Below, piece after piece: positions 53,613-62,001 of a stretch of DNA of 64,000 nt. The notes under the pieces were generated by a model, which did not search any database, was not told the origin of the DNA, and worked only from the letters and a program-made list of their open reading frames with translations. Position numbers and translations under genes: made by a program. The stretch comes from JAQUBU01 sp036677685 (GTDB lineage: Bacteria; Bacillota; Syntrophomonadia; Syntrophomonadales; Syntrophomonadaceae). The stretch covers positions 1-64,000 of the forward strand of contig JAVBWA010000007.1 in assembly GCA_036677685.1 (NCBI GenBank). The letters are read 5' to 3'. Each line of letters begins with the position of its first letter. Positions within the stretch are counted from its first letter, which is position 1.

Positions 53613-54818
53613 CTAAATATTCCTGGTCCACAGCGAAGCCATGGCCGGACCGCCGCCCACGCACAGGGCTGCTCCACCCACAGTCAACCCCAAGCGTTCC
53701 ATTTCATAATAGAGTGATACGATTATGCGCAGGGCGGTGCATCCCACCGGATGCCCCAGGCCGATCCCGGAACCGTTATGATTTACCTTCTCCAAATCCA
53801 TTTCTATGCCAAAATCCTCTTTAAGCATTCTTCCGACCCCTATAAACTGGGAGGCAAACGCTTCATTGATTTCCCAGTATTCTATATCTTCATATTTCAG
53901 GCCCGCACGCTGCAGAGCTTTGGGAATAGCCACCGCCGGTCCCAAGCCCATTACCTTCGGGTCAACTCCTTCAGCAACAATATTGATCATTTTAAGCAAA
54001 GGTTTTATACCGAGTTCAGCAGCTTTATCCTTGGACATGACCACTACCGCAGCAGCAGCATCATTAATTCCCGAAGCGTTGGCGGCAGTTACCACCCCAC
54101 CCTTTTTGAAGGCCGGGGGAAGTTTGGCCATAGCTTCGAGATTTGCATCCGGAATCATATGTTCATCATTTTCAAAGAAAGTCGAGCCCTTTTTGCCCTT
54201 TATCTCCACCGGCACGATTTCCCGTTTGAAAATACCATTCTTCATGGCATTAGTGGCTTTTTGATGACTCTGCATGGCTAATAGGTCACATTCTTCACGG
54301 GTTATACCATATTTTTCAGCAACGTTTTCAGCGGTTATGCCCATATGTCCGGGAACCAGTTTATCAACCAGACCGTCATAAAGCATCGCATCTTCTATAG
54401 CCCCAGGCCCCATCCGGTAGCCCATCCGGGCTTTGCCAAGCAGATATGGCGGATTGGTCATGCTTTCAGCGCCTATCACCAGGCCGATGTCGATCTTTCC
54501 TAATGCGATGTGGTCGCAAACTATCTCCAGAGCCCGCATGCCTGATGCACAATTCTGGTTGACATTACAGGCATTGCTTCTAAAGGGGAGTCCCACCGCC
54601 ATGGCTACCTGGCGAGCAGGAAGGGAACCTTGCAGGTGCGGGTAAATCTGGCCCAAAACCAACTCATCAATAATATCAGCTTTAATCCCGGCTCTCGCAA
54701 TAGCTTCACGGGCCACGGTAATAGCTAGTTCTTTTGACGAGATATCCTTTAAAGTGCCCATAAATCTGCCAATAGGAGTCCGGCACGCACTTACAATTAC
54801 AACCTCTTTATTGCTCAT
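53613..54818 (-). CDS. Acetyl-CoA C-acetyltransferase (thiolase II)
   Basis: A 401-residue thiolase. The nucleophile Cys is in NVNQNCASGMRALE (about residue 89), the His in NHNGSGIGLGHPVGCTALR and the second Cys in LCVGGGPAMA. It joins or cleaves acetyl-CoA units to and from acetoacetyl-CoA, as in butyrate formation or syntrophic butyrate degradation. ATG follows GAGGGAGG. Expression seems controlled by a sigma-54 promoter 312 bases upstream and by the PAS/sigma-54 activator encoded behind it. Repeat copy G lies in the leader. No other beta-oxidation gene is adjacent. Confidence 0.95.
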   Translation of the reverse strand: MSNKEVVIVSACRTPIGRFMGTLKDISSKELAITVAREAIARAGIKADIIDELVLGQIYPHLQGSLPARQVAMAVGLPFRSNACNVNQNCASGMRALEIVCDHIALGKIDIGLVIGAESMTNPPYLLGKARMGYRMGPGAIEDAMLYDGLVDKLVPGHMGITAENVAEKYGITREECDLLAMQSHQKATNAMKNGIFKREIVPVEIKGKKGSTFFENDEHMIPDANLEAMAKLPPAFKKGGVVTAANASGINDAAAAVVVMSKDKAAELGIKPLLKMINIVAEGVDPKVMGLGPAVAIPKALQRAGLKYEDIEYWEINEAFASQFIGVGRMLKEDFGIEMDLEKVNHNGSGIGLGHPVGCTALRIIVSLYYEMERLGLTVGGAALCVGGGPAMASLWTRNI

Positions 54819-54925
54819 TTGTAATCCTCCCTCATATTATTAAGTAGCTAAAATAAACAACAAACCTATCTAGTTAAACTTATCTAATTAATGATTACCC
54901 TCCCTTCTTTCGAGAATGTATTAAT

Positions 54926-55061
54926 TTTAAGCATCGGAAGAAACTGCGGAGCAGTTTCAACATACTGCTGCAACGAGGCGGGGGATTATAACCCGCCGCC
55001 TGTTTGGTTAATAGGAGCGCACCGCTTAAAGAAGCGGAGGACATCTTTTCGCCTCGTTATA
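54926..55061 (+). repeat. Interspersed structured repeat, copy G (near-consensus)
   Basis: The best-preserved copy: leading hairpin GAAACTGC-gga-GCAGTTTC, outer stem AACGAGGCG/CGCCTCGTT, second hairpin GGCGGG/CCCGCC and third hairpin CCGCTT/AAGCGG. It lies between the sigma-54 promoter and the thiolase start, antisense to that transcript. Confidence 0.9.
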
Positions 55062-55129
55062 TATGTTTTTACTGCCAAAATTTGTACCAGAAAATCAAAG
55101 TCCGAAGACCAAGCTTCGGACTATATCTA

Positions 55130-55146
55130 AGCAATAAATGTGCCAT
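55130..55146 (-). promoter_or_regulatory. Sigma-54 promoter of the thiolase gene
   Basis: Minus strand reads TGGCAC-ATTTA-TTGC, matching the -24/-12 consensus (TGGCAC N5 TTGC) exactly, with GG and GC correctly spaced. The start of transcription should be near 55118. A hairpin TCCGAAG/CTTCGGA (55101-55120) would lie at the 5' end of the RNA. Confidence 0.88.
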
Positions 55147-55478
55147 ATTCTTTTTGTCAGTTAAAATGCCGCTATAATGGTATTTATGTAAAATGACCCT
55201 GCTCTACTTTAAAAAACAAGCGTTGCAAATTGCCACGCTTCTTCCAGATCAACACCTGTATTATAAAAACAGTATCGTCTTTCCCAATGCAGACTTCTGA
55301 TTCGCCAATAGACCCACAGTATCATATTGCAACTCTGTATCTAAAAAAGCATCAATACAAGTTAAGTAAACCAATATTTACCTATTTCTAGCCTTGTCTG
55401 CAGGTTGATATAATTCTTGCCAAATCAATTATTTGCCGGTATTTTCCCCTAAAAATCGATGTTTGATTTAAAAGTTCT

Positions 55479-55511
55479 TGCGACCATGTCGCATTTTGCA
55501 ACTCGGTTGCA
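55479..55511. promoter_or_regulatory. Two tandem activator-binding palindromes
   Basis: TGCGAC-cat-GTCGCA (55479-55493) and TGCAAC-tcg-GTTGCA (55497-55511) share the pattern TGCRAC N3 GTYGCA and are spaced 18 bases centre to centre. They lie about 350 bases upstream of the sigma-54 promoter, as expected for an enhancer site of the neighbouring activator. Confidence 0.75.
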
Positions 55512-55528
55512 TATTTCGACGCCAAAAT

Positions 55529-57271
55529 CTATTCAATTTCAATCATATATTTTTTTATTTTGCGATAAAGAACCGATTTGTTGAGTCCAAGTAATCTAGC
55601 TGCCTGGGTTTTATTGTTTCCGGTTTTCTCCAGTACTCGTTCTATGGTGATTTTCTCCAGTTTTTCAACAGCCTCCCCCAGATTGTCCAAACCCGGGTCA
55701 ACACTCAGGTCTTCACCGGGACCTGCAAATAGTGAAGGAAAGTGTATGCAGTCAAGCTGCTTTTCCCGCTTTAAAACCGCCAGGTTGATAGCCCGTTCCA
55801 ATAAATTCTCAAGCTCCCGGACATTTCCCGGCCATGCGTAATTGCATAATAAATTAAATGCTTTATCTGAAATACCGGTCGTATTGGTTATTAAATGGCC
55901 ATTGATTCTTGATATAAGATCTGCAATCAAAAGCGGCAAGTCCTCAATACGCTTCCTTAGTGGCGGGATATTTATACGCACCACATTTAAACGGTAATAT
56001 AAATCATCACGAAACTCGCGTCTGGCCACCATTTTCTCCAGATTACGGTTGGTCGCGGCAATAACCCGTACCTGAATGGAAATGGGTATGGTGCCGCCTA
56101 CCCGTTCAATGGTTCTTTCCTGCAATACTGAAAGCAGTTTGGTTTGCATAGCAATTGGCATATCCCCAATTTCATCCAAAAAGATGGTACCGCCCTTGGC
56201 TAATTCAAATTTACCGGGTTTTCCACCCTTTTTTGCCCCGGTAAAGGCCCCTTCTTCATAGCCAAAAAGCTCCGATTCCAAGAGATTTTCGGGTAAAGCT
56301 GCACAGTTAACCCTGACGAAGGGTCCTTCCCGGCTGCTGTTATTATGGATAGCCTGGGCAAACAACTCTTTCCCGGTACCACTTTCACCGGTAATAAGTA
56401 TAGTAGAACGAGTATTGGATAATTGTTGTGCCATGGATTTTATATAGTGAAATTCGCTGCTGTTGCCGATCAGATCTTTGAACTGCCACTTGGCCCGGTA
56501 AATTTGCCGGACTTCTTCTTTGTACAAGTTTAGTTCTTTCTCAGTTTCAATCAGCTTATTAACCAGCTTTTTCGCTCCCGACATATCCAGGAAGAGACTC
56601 CTGCCCACCGCTCCGGTTATTTCACCGTCCTTGATGATTGGACTTCGCGTGATAATCGTGTCCCGGCCATTTATGGTCCAAACATCAACCTCGTGAACCT
56701 CGCCGGTTTTCATTATATCCGGAAGCTGGGAATGGGGCGTTATTTCCCGCACATGTTTTCCGACCACATCTTCCTTTTCCATCCCAAGTAAGTCAAGATA
56801 AGTCTGATTCATAAAAGTAATGATTCCGTCTTTATCAACAATCACATAAACCATATATGGATCCAAAACTTCGGAGACCGTTGTATAAGCTGTTTCCATC
56901 TCCTTCAGCTTTTGCATCAGGGTGCTGGCTCCCGACATATCTTCAAAAATGGTCTGTCCAACCGCGCCAATAATCTCTCCATCTTTTACAATGGGCAACC
57001 GGGTAACAATTGTTTCCCGATTGCTGACCGACCAAATGTCTACCGGATCAACTTTCCCGGTTTTCAGGATTTCAGGCAGCTTTGAATTGGGTGTCACATC
57101 CAGAATATGTTTACCCATTACTTCCTCTATCTTCATTCCTAGAAAATCAAGATACGGATCATTGATGAAGGTAATCCTGCCCTCTTTGTTTATAACCACA
57201 CAAGCCATGTAAGGGCTATCTAACAGCGCTTTGGCTATAACATCTAATTCATCGTATTTTGTTCCCCGCAA
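55529..57271 (-). CDS. PAS-PAS sigma-54-dependent transcriptional activator
   Basis: A 580-residue enhancer-binding protein. Two similar PAS domains (about 10-120 and 135-240) each read like FINDPYLDFLGMKIEEVMGKHI and FMNQTYLDLLGMEKEDVVGKHV. The AAA+ domain (about 265-500) has Walker A GESGTGKE, the sigma-54 loop GAFTGA and Walker B GGTIFLDEIGD. A Fis-type helix-turn-helix is at the end (NKTQAARLLGLNKSVLYRKI). TTG start, 8 bases after AAGGAGG. The two palindromes just past its stop and the sigma-54 promoter beyond make the thiolase gene its likely target. The PAS pair probably senses a metabolite. Confidence 0.93.
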   Translation of the reverse strand: MRGTKYDELDVIAKALLDSPYMACVVINKEGRITFINDPYLDFLGMKIEEVMGKHILDVTPNSKLPEILKTGKVDPVDIWSVSNRETIVTRLPIVKDGEIIGAVGQTIFEDMSGASTLMQKLKEMETAYTTVSEVLDPYMVYVIVDKDGIITFMNQTYLDLLGMEKEDVVGKHVREITPHSQLPDIMKTGEVHEVDVWTINGRDTIITRSPIIKDGEITGAVGRSLFLDMSGAKKLVNKLIETEKELNLYKEEVRQIYRAKWQFKDLIGNSSEFHYIKSMAQQLSNTRSTILITGESGTGKELFAQAIHNNSSREGPFVRVNCAALPENLLESELFGYEEGAFTGAKKGGKPGKFELAKGGTIFLDEIGDMPIAMQTKLLSVLQERTIERVGGTIPISIQVRVIAATNRNLEKMVARREFRDDLYYRLNVVRINIPPLRKRIEDLPLLIADLISRINGHLITNTTGISDKAFNLLCNYAWPGNVRELENLLERAINLAVLKREKQLDCIHFPSLFAGPGEDLSVDPGLDNLGEAVEKLEKITIERVLEKTGNNKTQAARLLGLNKSVLYRKIKKYMIEIE

Positions 57272-57433
57272 ATTACCAACCTCCTTCTTAAGAAGAATTG
57301 AATACTATTATTTGCTTAAACAAATCACTGCAGCTTTGCTTCCTCTTTGGTTTTGTATCTTTAGCTTATCATAAAAGTGTTGTTATCGTTTCCTAATCTC
57401 TGTAAAGCGGTTGTTATATACCCCAAAGGCTAT

Positions 57434-57454
57434 AAAAAGGGGGCCTCGGCCCCC
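57434..57454 (-). terminator. Terminator of the SLH-chagasin gene
   Basis: Stem GGGGGCC-ga-GGCCCCC on the minus strand followed by TTTTTA, 35 bases after the stop codon. Confidence 0.88.
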
Positions 57455-57488
57455 TCATTCATTCATCTATATTTTATTTAGTTCAAGC

Positions 57489-58532
57489 TCATGGATTTAT
57501 TATTATTTTCACCTGGAAAGTCTTGAGGGGCTGCACACTTTCCCAGGGGCGGGCATAATAAAGCTTTATTTCCGTACTCCCGGCCTTTAGTGCTTTGAAC
57601 TTCCAATAATTCCTGCCCCCCTGGCCTACCATATTGGAAGCGGTGCTGCTGCTCTGATACCCTTGATCAATTAAAGCCAGCATCTGGTCATCACGGGAAT
57701 CTGATAGGTTCCAGGTATAGCCGGTAGTTGGATTGCCGTCCAAGGAAAGCACAAAGCTCTCTCCTTCTTTAAGGGTCAGGGTTTTGCCATTATAGTTTTC
57801 ATCCACTTTATTCTTCACCTCGATATTTAACTCCAGCAGTTCGGTGCAGCGGTTCAAAATCCGGGCCAGTTCGGCGCGTTTAACCCCATCCCGGGGCCGG
57901 AAACTCTGGCCGTCGCCTTTCATAATTCCCGTATTGCTTACAAAGGTTATGGTATTAATCTCATCTGTTGAGAGCCCCTGGGTGTCCTGATAAATGGGCA
58001 TAAGCATAATCATAGGTATATTAACGTTCTTGGCAGCAAAGCACCGCTGCACGGCCTGAGCGATCTCAATCCGGCTCACGTTCTGCTCGGCTGAGAAACT
58101 GCTGCTGGCATCATAAATTTTATTGATGGCACAAAGCATAGCAGCATTGGCGTACCAGGCATTATTGTCGATGTCAGGAAAGTAATCACTGGCCAATGGC
58201 TGTTTAATAAACTGCAGATCGCCATAATCCAAATTGAAGGTTCGCTGCAGCACCGAAACCAACTGAGCACGGTTAACCGAGGTGTCAGGGGAAAATACTT
58301 TTGCCCCCTCTTTATTCACGCCCACCCCACTCATCAACCCGTACCGGCATGCCTTTTGGATATCATCTTTGGCCCAGTGGGTGTGAATGTCGCTGAACTC
58401 ATCAGAATTCAGAAGAGGTGTGCTGTACATAGGTTGATTGGAGCTGCCGGAAGCGTTTTCATCTCCTGAACACATAACCGGCATGCCAAAAACGAAAGTC
58501 ATAACTAAAAACCAGATAAAATATTTTTTCAT
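57489..58532 (-). CDS. SLH-domain protein with chagasin-like (I42) protease inhibitor domain
   Basis: A 347-residue exported protein. Signal peptide (about 1-22). Three SLH repeats (about 45-220), e.g. FSDIHTHWAKDDIQKACRYG, FPDIDNNAWYANAAMLCAI, and FRPRDGVKRAELARILNR. The C-terminal domain (about 245-345) has the three chagasin loops: NPTTGYTW, GQGGRNYWKFKAL and YYARPWE, which in chagasin block papain-family cysteine proteases. The fusion would put an inhibitor on the S-layer. ATG at 58532. It is the last gene before a strong terminator; upstream are two repeat copies. Confidence 0.9.
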   Translation of the reverse strand: MKKYFIWFLVMTFVFGMPVMCSGDENASGSSNQPMYSTPLLNSDEFSDIHTHWAKDDIQKACRYGLMSGVGVNKEGAKVFSPDTSVNRAQLVSVLQRTFNLDYGDLQFIKQPLASDYFPDIDNNAWYANAAMLCAINKIYDASSSFSAEQNVSRIEIAQAVQRCFAAKNVNIPMIMLMPIYQDTQGLSTDEINTITFVSNTGIMKGDGQSFRPRDGVKRAELARILNRCTELLELNIEVKNKVDENYNGKTLTLKEGESFVLSLDGNPTTGYTWNLSDSRDDQMLALIDQGYQSSSTASNMVGQGGRNYWKFKALKAGSTEIKLYYARPWESVQPLKTFQVKIIINP

Positions 58533-58558
58533 AACCCAACCCTCTCAATATCTTTTTC

Positions 58559-58654
58559 TTAAGCATTCGGAGAAACTGTGGAGCAGTTTCAACACACCGC
58601 CGCAACGAGGCGAGAAACACGTCTATAACCATTCCTTTCAGACTTTGCCTCGTT
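58559..58654 (+). repeat. Interspersed structured repeat, copy H1 (short, subfamily II)
   Basis: Leading hairpin GAAACTGT/GCAGTTTC and outer stem AACGAGGC/GCCTCGTT, but only about 45 bases in between (GTCTATAACCATTCCTTTC). Joined head to tail to copy H2. Confidence 0.82.
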
Positions 58655-58791
58655 TAGGCATCAGGAGAACTGCGGAGCAGTTCTAACACACCGCCGCAAC
58701 GAAGCGGGAAACATGTCTATACCCATTCCTTCCGCTTTACCCAACTACAAAACGTAATAATAAGATTCCTTTTAGTCTTCGCCTCGTTATA
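58655..58791 (+). repeat. Interspersed structured repeat, copy H2 (subfamily II)
   Basis: Starts with TAGGCATCAGGAGAACTGC directly after copy H1. It has the leading hairpin GAACTGC/GCAGTTC, left arm AACGAAGCG, right arm CGCCTCGTT and the subfamily II core with ACAAAACGTAATAATAAGAT, as in copy D2 at 36947. Confidence 0.84.
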
Positions 58792-58873
58792 AATACGTTA
58801 AATACAGAAGCATCTTGCACCCAGACCCCCAAGAAAGATCTTCCTGTAAAGGCTTTGAATTGGTTTCACATCC

Positions 58874-61003
58874 TCAGGCTTTACATATCCGGCAGGGTAT
58901 GTTTTTGATATTTGGGGTTCCGAATTCCTTGCCCAGCTTGCTCATGGAAGTCAGCATATTATAGTTTGATTTTTGCCACTCATACTGTTGACCGGGATCT
59001 CCTTCCGGAAACCACCAGCCCAGTGCGGCGCTGATCACACGCGGGTGAACGATATCCGTAATTCTTGCGATCTGGGTGATTTGGCCGTGGGCAGTTTCAA
59101 TAAGGACCCGGTCGCCTTCGCTAATGCCGCAGGCTCCTGCGGTTTCGGGATGTATTTCCACTATCGGGTCCGGCCTTTTTTGCCGCAGTTTGGCAACCCA
59201 GCGATAAGATGAGACCAGATAATAACGGCTCTTGGCACTGATCAAAATCAGCGGGTAATCCGGGTCTTCCGCTTCCGGTAAAGTGGTAAATTCGGGCAGG
59301 GGTTTAAGCTTAAGCTTTTCGGCAGTGCTCAGCTTCAGTTCAACTTTGCCGGTGGGGGTGCGAAAACCTTTGGTTTCATATTCCCGAAAACGGTCCGGCC
59401 CTTTAAGATAACCTTTTGCAGCAAATTCAGCATAACTTAAAGCGGCAGGACGCAGCAGGTCTTCGAGCAGTACTTCATGATCATCATACCAGTATTGGGA
59501 AGGGGACACGCACTTGCCCAGTTCGTTCATAATCTTTATATCGGACCAGCATTCTTCAGGGGGCTCCACAACTTTCGGGCGGGCCAGAATTAAACCATGT
59601 CCGAGTCCATAATGACCGATATCATTCATCTCATACTGGTGGGCTGCCGGCAGGACAATATCCGCTAAAGCTGCGGTGGGTGTCATGAAAATCTCGGCCA
59701 TTACCATAAAGTCCAGTTTCATAAACGCTTCGTAGCTGGCGGCGCTGTCCGCCCATGCCACCATGGGGTTGGTGCACATACCATAATACCCTCTGACCGG
59801 ATAAGGATCTCCTGCCAAGACTGCCTGGCGGAAATAAGACGGCGGTACTGTCATCATGCGGGGGATGGTACCGCGATGGGCGCCGATCATTTCCTTGCGC
59901 TTGCCAGGCATCAAGTCGGCCCGGACGAATTCCGCCAGGCTCATAATCTCCGGGTCATGTGCATTTATATTGCCCCCCGGTACTTCCAGGTTGCCGGTAA
60001 TAGCCATCAGGCAGAGCAGGGAACGGGTGGCATCAAAAACATTTATATCATGTTCGATGGCATTTCCCCACTGCAGGGCCGCCGGCTTAGACATGGCATA
60101 TAGCCGCGCTGCCTGCTGGATTAATTCCTTAGGCACCCAGGTAATCCGGGAAACCGTTTCCGGGTCATATTGTTTCACATGAAACTTCAATTCTTCAAAA
60201 CCATATGTATATTTGGCTACAAAATCTTGATCATAGCGGGCTTCCTCTATAATTACATTTAGGAAACCCAAAGCCAGGGCTTGGGCGGTTCCCGGCCGGA
60301 GCTGCAACCATAAGTCAGCCTTCGCTGCCAGTTCAGTCCGCCGCGGATCGATGACTATCAACCGGGCTCCGTTCTTAAGCTGCTGTAACGTATGGCCGGC
60401 TATCTGCCCCTCTTCGTTGGTGGAAAGTACATTGCTGGCCCAAGACATAATGAGACTGGTCGGATTATGGAGATCGGCTACCGGATAAAAGCCGCAGGTA
60501 TGCATGCCGCTGACTTCACGCGGGGCATGGCAAACATCCTGTGAGGCCACCACATTGGGGGACCCAAAAGTATTGGCCAGGCGAATCATTACCAAATGTT
60601 CCAGACCCTTGGGCATACCCACCCCGAAGGCAAAGGCCCTGGCCCCGTATTTTGCTTTAATGCTGAGCATATTAGCTGCGCATTCATCCAAAGCCTCTGC
60701 CCAGGAAATCTGCTGCCATTTGCCTTCGCCGCGCTTCCCGGCCCGCTTCAGAGGGTGGCGGAGACGGTTGGGATGGTCTAGGCGGTCAGCCGACACCCGG
60801 CCCTTGTAACATGTATATCCCCGGTTCAAATAGCCTTGCGGGTTGCCTTTAATCTGAACGATCTTATTATCTTTAACCCCTATCAACAGGCCGCAGCCGC
60901 CGTGGTCCATACGGGCACAATGGGTTTTAACCCAATTTAGTTCTTCTGCCAAATTTTTAACCTCCACTTGTTCGGGACTAAATGAATCCATTATAAAAAT
61001 CAC
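58874..61003 (-). CDS. Molybdopterin oxidoreductase with altered Fe-S motif
   Basis: A 709-residue DMSO-reductase superfamily catalytic subunit, with no Tat signal, so cytoplasmic. The N-terminal cluster motif reads C29-ARM-D33-HGG-C37 ... C65: Asp (GAC, 60905-60907) replaces the second Cys expected from the C-x3-C-x3-C pattern. The probable Mo/W ligand is Cys158 in SQDVCHAPRE. The C-terminal dinucleotide-binding domain runs from about 590 (LILISAKSRYYLVSSYRW) to the end. GTG at 61003 overlaps the upstream TetR stop; an ATG at 60991 is the alternative. No electron-transfer subunit is adjacent. The substrate is unknown; the enzyme may not even be a redox catalyst. Confidence 0.9.
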   Translation of the reverse strand: MIFIMDSFSPEQVEVKNLAEELNWVKTHCARMDHGGCGLLIGVKDNKIVQIKGNPQGYLNRGYTCYKGRVSADRLDHPNRLRHPLKRAGKRGEGKWQQISWAEALDECAANMLSIKAKYGARAFAFGVGMPKGLEHLVMIRLANTFGSPNVVASQDVCHAPREVSGMHTCGFYPVADLHNPTSLIMSWASNVLSTNEEGQIAGHTLQQLKNGARLIVIDPRRTELAAKADLWLQLRPGTAQALALGFLNVIIEEARYDQDFVAKYTYGFEELKFHVKQYDPETVSRITWVPKELIQQAARLYAMSKPAALQWGNAIEHDINVFDATRSLLCLMAITGNLEVPGGNINAHDPEIMSLAEFVRADLMPGKRKEMIGAHRGTIPRMMTVPPSYFRQAVLAGDPYPVRGYYGMCTNPMVAWADSAASYEAFMKLDFMVMAEIFMTPTAALADIVLPAAHQYEMNDIGHYGLGHGLILARPKVVEPPEECWSDIKIMNELGKCVSPSQYWYDDHEVLLEDLLRPAALSYAEFAAKGYLKGPDRFREYETKGFRTPTGKVELKLSTAEKLKLKPLPEFTTLPEAEDPDYPLILISAKSRYYLVSSYRWVAKLRQKRPDPIVEIHPETAGACGISEGDRVLIETAHGQITQIARITDIVHPRVISAALGWWFPEGDPGQQYEWQKSNYNMLTSMSKLGKEFGTPNIKNIPCRICKA

Positions 61004-61650
61004 GTTAAATCTGTTTTAACAGCTTCCCCGTATGGTCCGGACAACAAGACACTGCTTTTGACCAAACCAATGGATAGAGACTGCATGAATGAGATTACCA
61101 TATCAATCATCTCTTCTTTGCTCATCTCTTTAGCTACAACCCATCTATAAACCGCATATTTAATGATTGCCAGAGTAGCATGGGCTATTGGTAATATGGG
61201 AAGATTCCGAAAGCTGCCGTTGTTTATGCCATATTCGATATTTTTGCCGGTGAAATTCAAGAACTTATCATCAAACTCTTTTAAACATTGATCGATATTA
61301 TCGTTGATTCCCGCAACTCTGCTGTAAATCTCTGATAATTTTTCATTCTCCGCAAACACCCCGATAATGACTCGTTTGGTTTCAATAAAGCGTTTGCTCA
61401 AATCGCTTTCCCGGACAAAATAATCATTAACCCGGGCGACAATTTCTTCAAACAAATTCTCCAGCAGCGTTTTCAATATATCTTCCTTGTTATTGAAGTA
61501 TTTATAGAAAGTGCCGGTACCATAACCCGACATGGTGATAATATCCCGGACCGGAGTATTTATATATCCCTTTTCACTGAACAAGGTTAATGCACATTCC
61601 AATAGCTTCTCTCTTTTTTCCTGCATTTTCAAAATCTGCTTTTCGCCCAC
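61000..61650 (-). CDS. TetR-family regulator
   Basis: A 217-residue regulator with N-terminal helix-turn-helix (TPVRDIITMSGYGTGTFYKY, about 32-51) and a helical ligand domain. GTG at 61650 lies 7 bases after AAGGAGG; the ATG two codons earlier touches the ribosome site. Its stop codon overlaps the molybdopterin enzyme start (GTGA), so both are co-translated and the regulator probably controls this enzyme. No clear operator palindrome was found in its upstream region. Confidence 0.9.
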   Translation of the reverse strand: MGEKQILKMQEKREKLLECALTLFSEKGYINTPVRDIITMSGYGTGTFYKYFNNKEDILKTLLENLFEEIVARVNDYFVRESDLSKRFIETKRVIIGVFAENEKLSEIYSRVAGINDNIDQCLKEFDDKFLNFTGKNIEYGINNGSFRNLPILPIAHATLAIIKYAVYRWVVAKEMSKEEMIDMVISFMQSLSIGLVKSSVLLSGPYGEAVKTDLT

Positions 61651-62001
61651 CAGCATTCCTCCTTGACTGTATATTCGTTCAGTTATTTTAATATACCTAA
61701 ATATATAGCAACCTGTCAATCAAGTAATTCCTTATCAATACTCCCCACAGACAGTGAAGGATAGCAACCTGGTTCAGATAATACACAGTTTACTCCGAAT
61801 CATAAAGGGTCCTGGCTTTAACCCTTTTGCCTTCATTAAATATCCCAGATCAGAAACTACTATAAATCCAAACCCTAAAAACTATTTGGAATAGCTCGTC
61901 TATTAGGTGGAAGACTATAACAACAGGACTATCTTATTATGAATTGCCCAGTATCACTATTACTCATCACTGTTTTTTTATAAATCCTAAGGGGAGAAAA
62001 T
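61651..62001. other. Divergent intergenic region (tetR / gerA)
   Basis: 351 bases between the TetR gene and the germination operon. AT-rich, with a repeated AACTG/TATAC flavour near 61680-61700. A sigma-G type promoter is expected for gerA, but the nearest match (TGAATT near 61940) lacks a good -10. AGGGGAG precedes the gerA ATG. Nothing else stands out. Confidence 0.35.

Noticed and set aside
55222..55237. A second sigma-54 promoter (TGGCAATTTGCAA on the minus strand)
   Set aside because: The distance between GG and GC is about three bases too short for a -24/-12 promoter; the match at 55130-55146 is much better.
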